Assembly: GCA_026225945.1 (NCBI GenBank)
Contig: JAMJFZ010001657.1
Coordinates: 3,866,001-3,930,000, forward strand
DNA length: 64,000 nt
Source of the DNA: Cricetomys ansorgei
Taxonomy: Eukaryota; Chordata; Mammalia; Rodentia; Nesomyidae
Reading direction: 5' to 3'
This document shows, piece by piece, positions 1-11,867 of the stretch; the stretch's first letter is position 1; each line of letters starts with the position of its first letter. Both the position numbers and the translations under genes were made by a program. The notes below the pieces were generated by a model. It saw nothing but the letters and a program-made list of their open reading frames with translations, was not told where the DNA came from and searched no databases.

Positions 1-189
1 GGCATGCACCCCCAGGCCCTTCTTAGGAAGCTCTGTTTAGTGAGACGGACTAGCTCGGCGGGCCTTATAAAGAGAAATGATGACTTGCTGTGTGTGTGTG
101 TTGCAAGGCTCCTTCCATGTGTGAATTCTACCTCGTAAATGAATCTTGATGATCCAAAGGCTTCTGGGTCTTTCAGAAGCTCACTCAGC

Positions 190-450
190 TAACACATATA
201 CTGTGTGCGTGCATGTGGGAGTGCATGGGTGCAACCATGTGGAAGCCAGAAGACAGCCTCGGCTGCCATTCCCCAGCTGCTGTCCACCTTGTATTTTGGA
301 ACAGGATTGCTCATTGGCCCGGAGCTAACCAATTGGGCTACTTTGGTGGCTGGCAAGCCCCTGGGATCCACCTGTCTCCACCTTTCCCATGCTGGGATTA
401 TAAACACATGCCATCATATGTGACTTTTTATGTATGAGTTCTGAGGAACA
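190..450 (-). repeat. SINE, B4/RSINE1-like, antisense
   Basis: Read on the minus strand, this is a tRNA-like head followed by a B1-like body (TGTAATCCCAGCAT type segment, seen here as its complement near 395) and the tail typical of rodent composite SINEs. It is diverged. The reading frames across it are by-products of the repeat. Confidence 0.65.
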
Positions 451-459
451 AGCTCCTCA

Positions 460-530
460 TACTCTGCATGCATGTGGTGCACATACACACACGCAGGCAA
501 ATACTCTTATGCATAAAATAAATAAAAGGG
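460..530 (+). repeat. Tail of a B3-type SINE
   Basis: The segment GCATGTGGTGCACATACACAC followed by GCAGGCAAA and an A-rich AATAAATAAA end matches the 3' tail of rodent B3 SINEs. The 5' part is missing. It directly abuts the antisense SINE before it and the LTR after it. Confidence 0.6.
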
Positions 531-532
531 GT

Positions 533-957
533 CATTGTCTTAGTTAGGGTTTCTATTGCTGAGATGAAACATCGGGACCCAAAGGCAAGTTGAGGAAGAA
601 AGGATTTATTTGGCTCACACTTCCACATCATTGTTCATCATCAAAGGGAGTCGGGACAGGAACTCAAACAGGGCAGGAACCTGGATGTACAAGCTGATGC
701 AGAGGCCATAGAGTGCCACTGCTTACTGGCTTATTCCTCATGGCTTTCTAAGCCTATGTTTTTATCCCAGGACCACTAGCCCAGGGATGGCACCATCCAC
801 AATAGGCTGGGCCCTCCTCCATCAATCACCAATAAAGAAAATGCCCTACAGACCTGCCTACAGCCTGACCTTATGGAGGCATTTTCTCAATTAAACTTCC
901 CTCCTGTCAAGTGACTTTAATTTGTATCAAGTTGACATAAAACTATCCAGCATAGTC
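533..957 (-). mobile_element. Rodent LTR fragment, antisense
   Basis: It begins GTCTTAGTTAGGGTTTCTAT and ends TCAAGTTGACATAAAACTA-like, with TTATTTGGCTCAC and GGGCTGGGCCCTCC inside. This repeat is found many times in rodent genomes. I take it as an antisense MaLR-type LTR, although the family name is uncertain. No internal retroviral genes are attached. Confidence 0.65.
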
Positions 958-1112
958 ATGTAATCTATTATATGACCAAGCTCCACCCTCTTCCCATAGC
1001 CTTCATTTCTCTGTCTGTAGATGCCACCCACCTGTACCCACTCTGATAAGCTGAGGTAATAGCCTCTCCCATTTCTTAATTTACTTATCCTAAGTTGGAT
1101 TAGAAAGTCATT
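958..1112. other. Unique spacer
   Basis: No gene or clear repeat was seen between the LTR and the B1. Confidence 0.5.
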
Positions 1113-1116
1113 TGCC

Positions 1117-1268
1117 TTTTTTTTTTTTTCTCAAGACAGGGTTTCTCTGTTGTAACTCTGGCTGCTCTGGAACTCACTCTGTAGACCAGGCTGGTCTCGA
1201 ACTCACAGAGATCCACCTGCCTCTGCCTCCCAAGCGCTTGGATTAAAGGCGTGCGTCACCACTACCTG
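1117..1268 (-). repeat. B1 SINE, antisense
   Basis: A run of T is followed by AAGACAGGGTTTCTCTGTTG, GTAGACCAGGCTGG and GGGATTAAAGG-like boxes in the order of an inverted B1. It is 7SL-derived, and its poly(A) tail appears as the T run. Confidence 0.9.
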
Positions 1269-1269
1269 A

Positions 1270-2255
1270 CCTCACTTGCCATTCTTGAAGATTCAAAGCC
1301 AGTTCTTTTTCACCACGATTTTCTAGCCCCAACCTCTGCCCAGGCTATAGCCCTTGTTCCACTTCTCCAGCCTCATGGCAACTGGAGTAAAGAGATCGAA
1401 GGAGCAGTCCGCAGTGTTGGAGGTTCTGCACTAAACTGTAGGTTGTTTCGTTTCCATACATGAAGGCCTGATATCCTTCCTCTACTGTGTGGCAATGCTC
1501 TTAGCAGTACCTGGACAGGGCCCTGCACAGTGGAGAGTTTTCATTTCTGTCAGATTCTGGCATTGAACTTATGTTCCATTAAAACTCAGCCAGAAGTCAC
1601 AGAAAGCTGGAGTTGTGTTCTTTCTCCCACCTAGGGGCACCATGAACCTGATGAAAGGTTGCCTGCATGCTTGGTGTTCATTATTCTGCAAAGAAGAGCA
1701 AAAGCAGATCAACTCACATGTGAAAGCACAGCTACTGGGGTCAGGAAGGCTGGGAGAGTTTGGTTCAAGCACAGGAGGCTAAATGACTTTTTGTCCAGTT
1801 AAAAGTAGGGAAGTAGTAATTCCCCACGGCAGGGGTATGACTTGGAATGAGGAGAGGGCAGGGGAGGGGATAAAAGGGGCCATGAAAGAGATTTTCTTTC
1901 TTCCCTCAAAGGAGGAGAAACAGAGATGGGCTTAGCACCTTGCTGTCTGATCAGAGCATAGGAGGGAATGCCAGGTTGCCTGAGTTCAAACCCACTTCCG
2001 CTGACACGTTTTGGGGCAGGTAGTTTAGCTTCCCATACCTGGAGCTGATCTAGGAGAAGCACTTGAAAAGTTCTGAGCTCAGAGTGGCCACACTTCGAGT
2101 CACGATCTCCCTCTATGGCAATGTGATGGTTCAGCCCATAGCTGATCTCCTTTAAAATGTGGATAGGCTACACCTTGTAGATCCTAACCAGTCAAATAAT
2201 TCATGTTAATTTATTATCCAGCTGTGATACCTTGGAGAATGATGTAAAGCACCAT
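1270..2255. other. Unique intronic sequence
   Basis: Nothing gene-like: only short open frames with no recognisable protein similarity. No clear interspersed repeat was identified. Confidence 0.5.
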
Positions 2256-2650
2256 AAGTGTTCTATTGCTGTGATAAAATACCCTGACAAGAAGCAGCTT
2301 AGGACAAAGTTGTTTCAGCTCAGAATTCTGGGTTACAGTCCATCACTGTGAGGGAGTTAAGACAAAAACTTCAAACAATTTGTCATACCACATCCATAAT
2401 AAAGAGCAGAAAGAAATGAATGCTTTCTTGCCTGCCTGTGCTCAGCTTGATTCCTCCACTCTTATCTAGTTCAGGACCCCTGACTAGGGAACGGTGCCAC
2501 TCACTGTGGGCTGGGTCTTCCTTTTTGCATCAATGAATTTAAGACAGTCTTCTAAGACATGACCACAGGCTAACCCAATGTAGACAATCACTCACTGAGA
2601 CTCTCTTTCTAGGTGATTCAAGGTTATATCAAGTTGACAAATCCAACTGT
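2256..2650 (-). mobile_element. MaLR-type LTR (MT/ORR1-like), antisense
   Basis: The opening GTTCTATTGCTGTGATAAAA, followed by CCTGACAAGAAGCAGCTTAGG, is the inverted 3' end of a rodent MaLR LTR. It closes near TCAAGTTGACAAATCCAACT. It is a solo, diverged copy. Confidence 0.7.
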
Positions 2651-2893
2651 TACAATAATATTCCAAGGTGACAGGAATATATTGAGACTGCCTAGGGACA
2701 ACTGTGGAGAGAGCATGAAAGGACACACTGGTTCAGAAATGCCTGAGATCTTGTCAGTGCCCACAGTGAACAGCCGTCTAACCGATCTTTCAGGGTTTGA
2801 TTCCTAACCCACAATGCTCACTGCACTCATCAATGGCATTCGAGAAAAATCTAGGCCTTGCTTCAGACGTTAGAATCATAATTTATGGAACCT

Positions 2894-2894
<1 letters not shown>

Positions 2895-2934
<40 letters not shown>
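2895..2934. repeat. (GA)n microsatellite
   Basis: About 40 bases of GA dinucleotides with one AA interruption, followed by a short GT stretch. Confidence 0.95.
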
Positions 2935-2939
2935 TGTAT

Positions 2940-3360
2940 GTGTCTTCAAAGCCAATTTGGACACAAAGCCATGAATTTGCTCACTGATGAGCTATGAAAT
3001 CCCAATTTCGTGGCTTCCCTCAAGCCGTTGATATCAACTAATAAGAATAAATTAAATTTCCATCAGACCTTATTGTGCAATTATTTCATAATGCATCCCA
3101 TTTGGACTCCCCCCGCAACTGTCCTCTGCTCGGCCGAGGCCACATGAGGAGCTGGCCCGTGTCATTCTGGACCCAAATTTTCAGTGTAGAGATTTCTACT
3201 TTCCGTGGTCATTTGTTCACTAAACAGTGAAATGTGTCGCGGTGATGCCAAACAAAACCCGCGCGATCCACGGCGATGTGAATTTCTGTTGCCAGGCAGA
3301 TGGCTGCTGTGTGCTCCGTCGTCTCATTAACTCTCTGTTTCTAGGGCTGGACACTAGAGG
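2940..3360. other. Unique block with CpG sites, possible conserved element
   Basis: No repeat is recognised. Between about 3110 and 3320 the sequence holds many CpG dinucleotides (CGGCCGAGG, GTCGCGG, CCGCGCGATCCACGGCGATG), uncommon in this intron. No credible reading frame is seen. A conserved regulatory element is possible but unproven. Confidence 0.3.
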
Positions 3361-3498
3361 AGCCATACAGTAAATGCCTCTTCTTTTCATTCACTCGCCA
3401 CAGTGATATTGACATGCACCCATGCGAGGCATGCAGCTTGTTCTTTCTTTATTCTGGAAGTATTTACATGTGCATAGAGAATGATTTTCAGTGAGCAT

Positions 3499-3522
3499 GT
3501 GTGTGTGTGTGTGTGTGTGTGT
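3499..3522. repeat. (TG)n microsatellite
   Basis: An uninterrupted TG run of about 24 bases. Confidence 0.95.
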
Positions 3523-3772
3523 TTCCAATTTGGCGCTTTTGCAAATGATGCTTGAATATGCAAATACATGTCTTTGCGTGGCTATCTATTTTTTTATTTG
3601 TCTTAAGTATCAAGGGGAGAAACAGTTGGTCAGGTGAGAGGCATATGGTGAGTGCTTGCTTACCTTTTTGAGAAATCACATTTTTATTCTCTTGCAAAGT
3701 GATGGCAGCATGTAATAGTATCATGTTGGGTTGTAATTTCCATGTACCTAATGACCGAGGATACGTATCCAC

Positions 3773-4392
3773 TGTTGTGTGGAACTGGAGGGGTCTCCTG
3801 AGGTCTGTGTATTGAAGGCTTGGTTTCCAGTTTGGGGTGTATAGGAGTCTGGTAGAAACCTTTAAGAGTCGGGGCCTAATGAAAGGTTGTAGGACTTTGT
3901 GGGTTGTGCCCTTTGTTGTGCTCCCACAAAGCCAAAGTCATGATGCCGGTTTCTCAATACTGTGATTAGTTAATTTTCTGCTGATGGGATAAAATGGCCA
4001 AGGCAACGTAGGGAAGGGAGAACTTGCTTTGGTTTGCAGTTCCAGAGGAATAAGGGTCCCTCATGATAGGGAAGCACGGTTGCAGGAGCAGAAAGCTGGA
4101 GTTCATATCTTGAGTCACAAGCATGAAGCAAACTACAAGTAGCTGGATTCTTTCAACTTTCAAAGCCCACTTCCAGTGACATACTTCCTTCAAAAAGACC
4201 ACACCTCCTAAACCTTCCCACCAACAGGATCAAGTGTTCATATACTTAAGTCTTTAAGAGACATTCTTATCAAAACCATTACACATACCCAAACTTCCAA
4301 ACCATGAGCCAAAATATAGCTATCTTCTTTGTAAGTTGATTAGATAGTATCTCGGATATTCTGTTATAGTAACAGAAAGCTGACTAACAGAT
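3773..4392 (+). mobile_element. MaLR-type LTR, sense, split by a nested LTR
   Basis: The left part starts GTTGTGTGGAACTGGAGG and runs to about 3962. The right part (about 4285-4392) has CCATGAGCCAAAATATAGC and AACAGAAAGCTGACTAACAG, the usual 3' end of a sense MaLR LTR. The middle is another element in the opposite direction, so this is the older insertion. Confidence 0.6.
3963..4285 (-). mobile_element. MT/ORR1-type LTR, antisense, nested
   Basis: It opens with TTCTGCTGATGGGATAAAATGG and carries CCCACTTCCAGTGACATACT and AGACCACACCTCCTAAACC, which are complements of typical MT/ORR1 LTR boxes. It lies inside the sense LTR. Confidence 0.7.
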
Positions 4393-4715
4393 GTTAAGTA
4401 TATTTTCATGTACCTATAAACCAGTCGTGTATCTTCCCATTCTGAGTGACTATTCGCATTGCTTTTCTATTCTATTCTTTGGACTGGCACTTTTATTATT
4501 GAGTTGTCATTTATTCTAGACACAAGTACCTATAGATGTTCATAATGCCTGCCTTCTCGCCCACATTTTATTTTATCTGTTCATATTTTAATGCTCTTTT
4601 ATCAAGCTGCTTGATCTACTTCTGTGTTTATTGGTTTCTACATCCTATGAAAAATCCTCCGAATCTAAGACCACCAAGATATTTCCCTGTCTTCTTGTAA
4701 ACAGCTTTGTAATCA

Positions 4716-4933
4716 GGGGGCTGGAGAGATGATCTGGCAGTTATGAACATTGTTGCTTTTGCAGAAGACCCAAGTTCAGTTCCCAGCATCTCCTTGGCAG
4801 TTCACAACCGTATGTAACTCCAGTCCCAGGCCATAAAACACCCTTTTCTGGCTCTGAGGACACCAGACATGTACATGGTGCACATACACACATTCTGGCA
4901 AACACTCATATACATAAAATAAAAATGAATCTT
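4716..4933 (+). repeat. B3 SINE, sense
   Basis: It starts GGGGGCTGGAGAGATG, derived from a tRNA-like A box, then has TTCAGTTCCCAGCATC (B box) and TGTAACTCCAGTCCC. It ends in an ATAAAATAAAAA tail. Length about 215 bases is typical of B3. Confidence 0.85.
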
Positions 4934-5186
4934 CACAAAGAAAAAAGCTGTGTAGCCTAATCCTTTAAGTTCATAAACCCATATTAGTTCATGTTTATTG
5001 TATAATATAAAGAACAAACAAATGGTCAACTTTTTGTTATGATACCATTTCACTTTCCCATTCATTGCAAACACTATCCTTCACCCATTGAATTGCATTT
5101 GTACCTCTGTCGGAAACCCAATTTGACTGTACGTATGCCGTCTGTTTCTTGAGTCTGTTCTCTTCTGTTCATCCGGTCCTCTATCC

Positions 5187-5394
5187 CAGTGGTTCTCAAC
5201 ATGTGGGTCATGACACCTTTGGGGAGTCTAACGACCCTTTCACAGGGGTCACCTAAGACCATCTGCATATCAGATATTTACATTACGATTCGCAATGGTA
5301 GCAAAATTAAAGTTATAAAGTAACAACGAGGATAAGTTTATGGTTGAGGGTCACGATGATCTGAGGAACTGTATTAAAGGGTTGAGAACCACTG
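5187..5394. mobile_element. Rodent hAT-type non-autonomous DNA transposon (URR1-like)
   Basis: Inverted terminal repeats CAGTGGTTCTCAAC and GTTGAGAACCACTG bound a 208-base element. The flanks CTCTATCC and CTCTGTTC match at 6 of 8 positions, as expected for a decayed 8-bp hAT target duplication. It encodes no transposase. Confidence 0.85.
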
Positions 5395-6740
5395 CTCTGT
5401 TCTCTCACTGCATGGCACAGCTCTGATCACTACATCTTTTTAATAAGTCATGACGTTGGTGTAACTCTCCCAACGCTGTCCTTTTCGCATTGGCAACCCT
5501 AGATCATTTGCAGGCCCATATAAATTGATCAACTGAGTTTTTTCTCTTCTTACGTCAGTTTTGAAGAGCCCAAGAGCAGTGGCAAAGGTGAAAGTCAAGT
5601 CTCAACAAATTCCCTGGTTCTCCTGTAGTTCTTGCCTCTCACCTCCACAGCCCAGTGTTCAGCCCGGTTCAGGAGGACCCATCTTCAGATTGCTGGTGCA
5701 GCCCTGCATGCTCTTCTCCTCCCTGCCCCGCGCCTTGCACGTTCCATCCATCTCTCTATCCCTGAATACCGATCTCTGCTTCTCCCTCCCAAGGTATGCT
5801 TTCTGGGCAAGCTCCTCCCTTCCTGTGTGACACATGCAGAGAGAGCAGAAGGGAGGGGGGAGAGAGTCAGAGAGAGGGAGAGAGAGAGAACACACACTTT
5901 GAGCTCATCTCAAGTTGTGCACTTTCTCCCCTGGAGCCTGAAACCCTGAAAGCTGAAACCAACAGCAAGGTTGTGCAGCTCCCAGCTCTATCAGTTAATT
6001 TCTACAGCAGCATGTCCACATCATGCAGACAGCTCTTAGAAACTTTTGGCTAATTAAGTTTGAACTCCATTACTAAGATTTGTACATAGAAGGCTCTGTG
6101 CAAGGAACCATTAGAAAGTAAATAGTCATAACATCTCTTGGGAAGCTCTCTTTGAATGTGGGGGGACATAAAGGGGCTTAGCAAACTGGCGTGTGCTGAT
6201 AACACACAAAACAGGAAGCTCAGAGTGCCTCTGGGAGCACAGGCAGAGGATGCAGTTTTGAGGAGGGGTTGATTTGGATATGTTTTGAAAAGTTCCTTCA
6301 AAAAAAATTTTTCCCATCTGAAGAATGATAACCTACAAAATCCCCCAAATACCCTTTTTGTGAACTTTCATATATCTTATAAATTGTATTTTTTTTTTCC
6401 TCCAGATACCATCCCAGCTCCATTTTTTTCATTAGGGTCCAGAGACTCAAACGAGTCTGCTTTCACTTCACATACATTAAATGGCATGTCGAGATAACGG
6501 AATTATTTTCTCTGCCTGGGAAAATGGTTTGGAGATGAAAAGTGTCCTAAGAATGAAACATAAAGGAGAGCAAGCGGGAGTTGGGTTAGAGCCGCTGCTC
6601 GTGACTTCTGTAAGCAAAGAGAAGCACACCTGCGAATCTGCTGACCGCGGTCTTCGCCCTTCCACACTGTGTTCTTTTCACCTTGGGGAAGAAAACTGTG
6701 CTTTTTCTGAATGGGAGAAGTTCAAACGTTCTCCCAGACT
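5395..6740. other. Unique intronic sequence
   Basis: No exon or clear interspersed repeat. A short GA-rich tract (5864-5889) lies in the middle. Short overlapping open frames on both strands around 5630-5950 show no protein similarity I recognise. Confidence 0.5.
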
Positions 6741-6741
6741 G

Positions 6742-6900
6742 ACCCAGGACATGGCTCAGTAGGTAAAGATACTCGCTGCCAAACCTGGTGATCCGGGTTT
6801 GATCCCGGGAACCCATGGGTTAGAAGGCTAGAACCAGTTTCTACTAATTGCTCTTTGAACTCCGTACTTGAGCTGTGACACACACACACACACACACAAA

Positions 6901-6947
<47 letters not shown>
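6742..6947 (+). repeat. Diverged tRNA-type SINE ending in (CA)n(AAT)n
   Basis: GACATGGCTCAGTAGGTAAAG and GGGTTTGATCCCGGGAACCC are the A and B boxes of a B3/ID-like SINE. The tail has expanded into CA (6879-6898) and AAT (6899-6947) microsatellites. Confidence 0.65.
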
Positions 6948-6949
<2 letters not shown>

Positions 6950-7535
6950 TCCTTTTTAAATTTAAATTTAATAAGACATTAAAATTGGTTACCAAAAATG
7001 GTGAAATTCTAGCTCTGCATTCTGTCTTCATTACTTAACTAGAAGAATCTCTAAGAGACCACTTCTGCTCATCAGCTCTTTGAGGTGTAGGGTTAACGCT
7101 GAACCTTTACTTACTTACTAGATTTTGCAGTAATCGGGTGGTTCCCTCAAAGAAATCAGTAGGGGTTTCTCTTTCCCCCCAATCATGAGGAGCTTATGCA
7201 ATTAAGCACGTTATTTATCCCTATTACCATTATTCATCCTCTGTAAATCCTTATTGGCTCTTGGCGTTGTCTCTCCTTTGGCCAGTGGTGACATGGGGGT
7301 GAGTTTTAAGACTTTGTGACACAGCCCTGCGGTCTCTCGTGGCCGCCTTCCCTGGGGCAAGAAGTCTGACCCCAGGTTTCCGACACAGACCCACTGTTTC
7401 TGTGTTTGGTTCTCTTCAGAAGCTGGCACGCCGTCTGACGATGTGTTCACTGAAATTGCACAGAGGATTGTATTGGGTATTTTTGGAAGCCAAAATTAGG
7501 AAGTGAGATTTTTTTTAAAAATATAAAATGTCCTC
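6948..7535. other. Unique intronic sequence
   Basis: Nothing gene-like or repetitive is recognised. Confidence 0.5.
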
Positions 7536-7538
7536 AGG

Positions 7539-7710
7539 AGTCGGGTCAGCAGGCCAGCTCAGGGTACAGAGGCACTCGTACGCTGACATGACGACCTCAG
7601 TTCAATCCCGAGTCCGACAAGGCGCACACAGAGCTTTCCTAGGACCCCCAAGTACTCGCGTTGGCACACGTGCCCCCACCACGCACGTACAATATCATTA
7701 CATGGAAATA
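7539..7710 (+). repeat. Diverged B3-like SINE, sense
   Basis: GGCCAGCTCAGGGTACAGAGG and GACGACCTCAGTTCAATCCC resemble the tRNA-like head of a rodent SINE. The later part (CACGTGCCCCCACC) fits a degraded body. CpGs are common, as in a fairly recent SINE. Confidence 0.5.
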
Positions 7711-8505
7711 CACCACCCCACCGGGGAGCAAATCGTCAGTAGAGAATTCAGAAAGGAAGTTTTGTATTTATCCTTCCATTTTTCTTCTCTCGCTGCATTG
7801 ATTTAATCTTCTAGAATGTTATTGATTGGTTGCGATTTAAAAGATCTGTTTTCTGTTTATAATAACAGAGAAGAAGAATTACCCTTACAGTAAGAGAGAG
7901 TTCCTGCTCACTGTTAGCTGTGCTCTCGGGGTCAGTTCCAGACCAGGCCATCTCCCCTTTTTGTACGACTCTCGAGTTGAAAATAATTTTGTCCATTTTC
8001 AAATGACTGGGGGAAAAAATCAACAGAATGTATTTCATGACCGCTTGTCTAAAGTTCAAGTTTTAGTGCCTACAGGTAAAGCTTTATTGGATCCCAGACG
8101 CACACATTCGTTTTGAATCCCTACGACTGCTTTCTGCATGCAGTGGCAGAGCTGAGCAGTCAGAGATCAGGGCTTGCAAAACCAGAAGTAGTCAATGTTT
8201 CACCAAAACCATTTGCCAGAATCTGCCCGACATGGTCATGCTATGTTTCAATAGACAAACACGCTCAATGAATTTAAGTTTATTATATAGTTAAATACTA
8301 TATAATATTATATTGTATAACTTGTCTTCTATCTGATGCTATTCTACAGGGTTTGGGGTTGTTTTCTTTTTTGGTGGTTAAGGATAGTTGACATTTTTTA
8401 TTTACTTGCTTTGCTTTGCTTTGGGAATGTTCCTTACTTTGGGCCTCAGAATCTTGCTATCTTGAAAAGTGATCATTTTTTATTTTCTTTTGTTTTACTA
8501 TAGCA
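7711..8505. other. Unique AT-rich intronic sequence
   Basis: No gene or clear repeat. A short AT-only palindrome-like patch lies at about 8283-8325. Confidence 0.45.
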
Positions 8506-8507
8506 AA

Positions 8508-8548
8508 GAATTAGAATTAGAATTAGGATTAGAATTGGAATTGGAATC
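8508..8548. repeat. (GAATTA)n hexamer repeat
   Basis: About seven imperfect copies of GAATTA or GAATTG in tandem. Confidence 0.85.
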
Positions 8549-8584
8549 ACCTAGTTGTCCATTGACAGATGAATGAACAATGAA

Positions 8585-8630
<46 letters not shown>

Positions 8631-9180
8631 CTTCAGCTCTAAATAAAAATGTAATCACAAAATTTTCAGGAAAATGGATTTAGAATGTATTATACGAAGT
8701 GGTATCACACAATCTCAGAAAGGAAAATGTCCTGCATATCTCCCTCATATGCAGAATCTAGCTAATAATGTACATATAGGTACAGCATAGCATGTAGAAA
8801 AAAAGATCAAGAAAGGCTAAATATTAGGGGATGAGGAAGGACTGGATGCAAGCAATGAGCATGAAGTATGAAAGGGAACATAAAGTTCACTGTTTTCTCG
8901 TTCTAACTTCACCATAGACCTTTTGTTTGTGATTGTGGATAAGTACCTAAAGATGCACTCAACAATGGAAGTTTAAAACCCAATGTGATGGCAAATGGGT
9001 ATTCTAACTCCATAGAAGTTCACAGAATTGTATGTCTATAAATCTGGTTAATTTTGATGTGGACTGGTGGTTGGTGCTGGTAGTGGTGTTATTTTGTTTT
9101 GTTCTGTTTGTTTTTGCAACATTTATTATAACAGAGTTTTTAAATTTTTAAAAATAAAGAAGTGACCAGGAAGCTTTGGA
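8549..9180 (+). mobile_element. L1 LINE 3' end, sense, decayed
   Basis: GTTGTCCATTGACAGATGAATG, a (TG)n run at 8587-8628, then TTCAGCTCTAAATAAAAATG and TCTCAGAAAGGAAAATGTCC follow the order of the ORF2 end and 3' UTR of rodent L1. No reading frame survives. The right boundary is approximate. Confidence 0.65.
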
Positions 9181-9774
9181 CATTCTTACAGTGTTTGGAG
9201 ATATTTCCATAGCATCAGTGTAAATAAATAGTTCGGACCCAGTGCTTGCCGGGGGAAATTCTGATCATTTTCATTATTCAAATGTTCAACATCTCTGTGA
9301 ATGAAACTCTACAAACATCTACCAAATTACCCCAAAGCTTAAGATTAGCTACAACTTTCTCTAAAAGCTGCCTTTAATCCTCTAAGCATCTGAAAATACA
9401 TCTTTTCTCACTATTGGTAGGCTACTGTTCTTTTTTATGTTCAGCCAGGCTTGTCAGGGAACGATCTGATTTGAGGGGTCATGACAATAAATCAATCTGA
9501 ATTTGCTAATTCAGCCTAACGATTTTTCTGCTTTCTAATCACAGACTTTTTTTTTTTCACTTTCTGTATATTCATTTTTTTTGCACTCTTCAAGGCTGGT
9601 TAGTCTAATGATCAGTTCAGCCCTCTCTCGGGTCTTCCCCGGCTACACACGGATCATCTAACATTCTGTGGAGTCCAGCTGTGGCTTCTTGCATGAGGCT
9701 GTTATTGTCAGTGTCTACAAGTTGCCTGTCATTGTGACTTTTATTTTTAAATGCTTTATTGAAGGATTCTCAAT
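9181..9774. other. Unique intronic sequence
   Basis: No gene or clear repeat recognised. Confidence 0.5.
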
Positions 9775-9830
9775 TTTTAATTTATGTGTGCACATGTGTG
9801 TATGTGGTGTGCGTGTGCGCGCGTGTGTGC

Positions 9831-9867
<37 letters not shown>

Positions 9868-10036
9868 GGTGTGCACATGTCTCAGTGTGCCTGTAAAGGT
9901 CAAAGGACAGCCTTCAAGAGTCAGGTGTCTCCTTCAACCATGTGGATACTTGTATTGTCAGGCTTATGGCAGGACGGCCAGGTTGTCAGACTCGGTGGCA
10001 AGCGCCTTTACCCACTTAGCCACCTTGCCTGGCCCA
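9775..10036 (-). repeat. B4/RSINE1-like SINE, antisense, with (TG)n
   Basis: A TG/CG-rich tract (9788-9866) corresponds to the expanded SINE tail. Then come AAGGTCAAAGGACAGCCTTC and, at the far end, TACCCACTTAGCCACCTTGCC, the inverted tRNA-like head. The open frames over it are low-complexity by-products. Confidence 0.6.
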
Positions 10037-11867
10037 TATTATTGCAACTTTTAGTTTTCAGCTGAAAAAAAGTATTAGTAGATATCTGTTTTATGTACCT
10101 ATTTAGACAGTGACTTTTGAATGCAGCCTTCGCTTTTTCTAATCATTTTTATTATGCATTTATTATTTGCTATTTCTTGATGCATAAAATTTGACAGCTG
10201 TCGCTTATGTTCGGTAAGCTCCCGTTTCTCAATGTGGAAAGACCAGTGTTGCTGTGAGGAACTGGAAGCCTTGTACTGCGCACACACTGGTCCCTCGCTG
10301 TGACCGCAATTATTTTTCACTCCTAGTACAAATGCATATAGGTGTGCTCTCTCCAAAGAAAAAGTAAGAAATATGGGTTCAAGCACTTAGAAAATATATA
10401 TATCATATGACTCATAAGTCCTTTTCTAAGAATGCACCTTGAGAAAATACTCAAAAATTGCCTCTCCAAATCCATCCACAAAAAAAAAAAAATCAGTTAT
10501 TTTTTGGTATGTACAGAATTTGGAAAGAAGCAAAACAGTCAAATTAGCAAGAATGGGTAAATAAATTTCGTATTACTCACATGATGAAGCATCATGATGT
10601 CATGAAAAATTGTTTTCTGAAACAAAAATAAAATAGGACGTTGGGTTTGTTTGTTTTAATGAAGAAAGGCTTGTCACAGAAGAATGTGCTAGAAATACAA
10701 TCCCAGTTGTTCACGATGTGCTCTTGTCGCCACGCGGAGGCCAGTGCGCTGGGGATGGACGTTCAGAGGAAGGAATGGTGTTTGTGTCTCGAGATGTCGG
10801 AGGAGCCATCACCTTAAAGCTCCACCCCACGAGCTCAGAGACACAAAAGGAAGCAGTCGGTCATGTCCCAGTCAGGGTGTGTGAACCTTCTGTGCAATGG
10901 ACCCAACAACAACCACACCCGGAGGGGGGCAGGGTGGGTTACCTCTACTTCTTTTTGAAAAACTTTGTACTTTTTCTGTAAGTTAAATCTTACGTCAATT
11001 CACAGAGCCTCTCCGATGACATTTTGGCTAGGAAAGGAACCAAGCTATCTACTCTGAGCTATACACTCTCCAGTTCCTGACTATCCCTACAGTATGAGGC
11101 ACAGGCTCCCTCTCTTGGTGTGGAGTTCTGCCCCTCCATTCCCCCAGCACATCCTGCAGGGGGGACAGATTGTAGGAAGAAGGTTTTGTGGCTGGTTTAG
11201 CATCCCAGTCCCACCACTGGAAGCCTTGCCTGGTTACAGAAGATAACCATTTTTAAGCACAACTCCAATAACCGCTTTCAGATGATTTTGGTGTCTGAAT
11301 ACAGGCAAACTCATTCCTCAAAGGAAAGCCACTACACATTGCTCGATGAGAAGTTTCTGGAAGTATCTTAATCACCGATTCAACCTCCCTTCACTTTTGC
11401 TGTCTAAATGGAGACCTCATTTTTGCTGATGAAGATTCATCCACAGGCACTCAGTACCACGCCAGGGAGAGAGAGTGGCCCACATCTGTGCAGATCCTCA
11501 GCAAGTGTGTTGGTAGGGCGACAAAGCAGGGGCTGAAGTCAGGGGCCATAGCCTTGAACTCGATTCATTTCTACTGGTCATTCATTCTTTGGAAAATCGT
11601 AAAGTACCTCTGTCTCATTTTTCTTACCTGGGGATAAACTGTATGCAGCTTCTAGGGTTGAGATAAGGCAACCCAGTAACACAGAGCAAGCACCCAGCAC
11701 AAATTATGACAGTACCTGCTGCTGCACTGCTTGTATAGTTAGTGTCGGTAGACACCACCACAACCAATATGCTAATGACCTCCTACAGGTGTTTCAAAGC
11801 TTTGTAAACCTAAAATAAATTATTTCTAACCCCTCGAAACTTTTTCATCTACAGAAGACTAATATTC
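10037..11867. other. Mostly unique sequence with old relics
   Basis: No exon seen. The stretch at about 10380-10640 is AT-rich and might be an old L1 fragment. About 11540-11720 (TTTTCTTACCTGGGGATAAA, then a low-complexity end) resembles a MIR. Neither is certain. Confidence 0.35.

Noticed and set aside
6742..6815. Functional tRNA gene from A and B box-like sequence
   Set aside because: The boxes belong to a SINE head. A full cloverleaf cannot be formed and the SINE tail follows.
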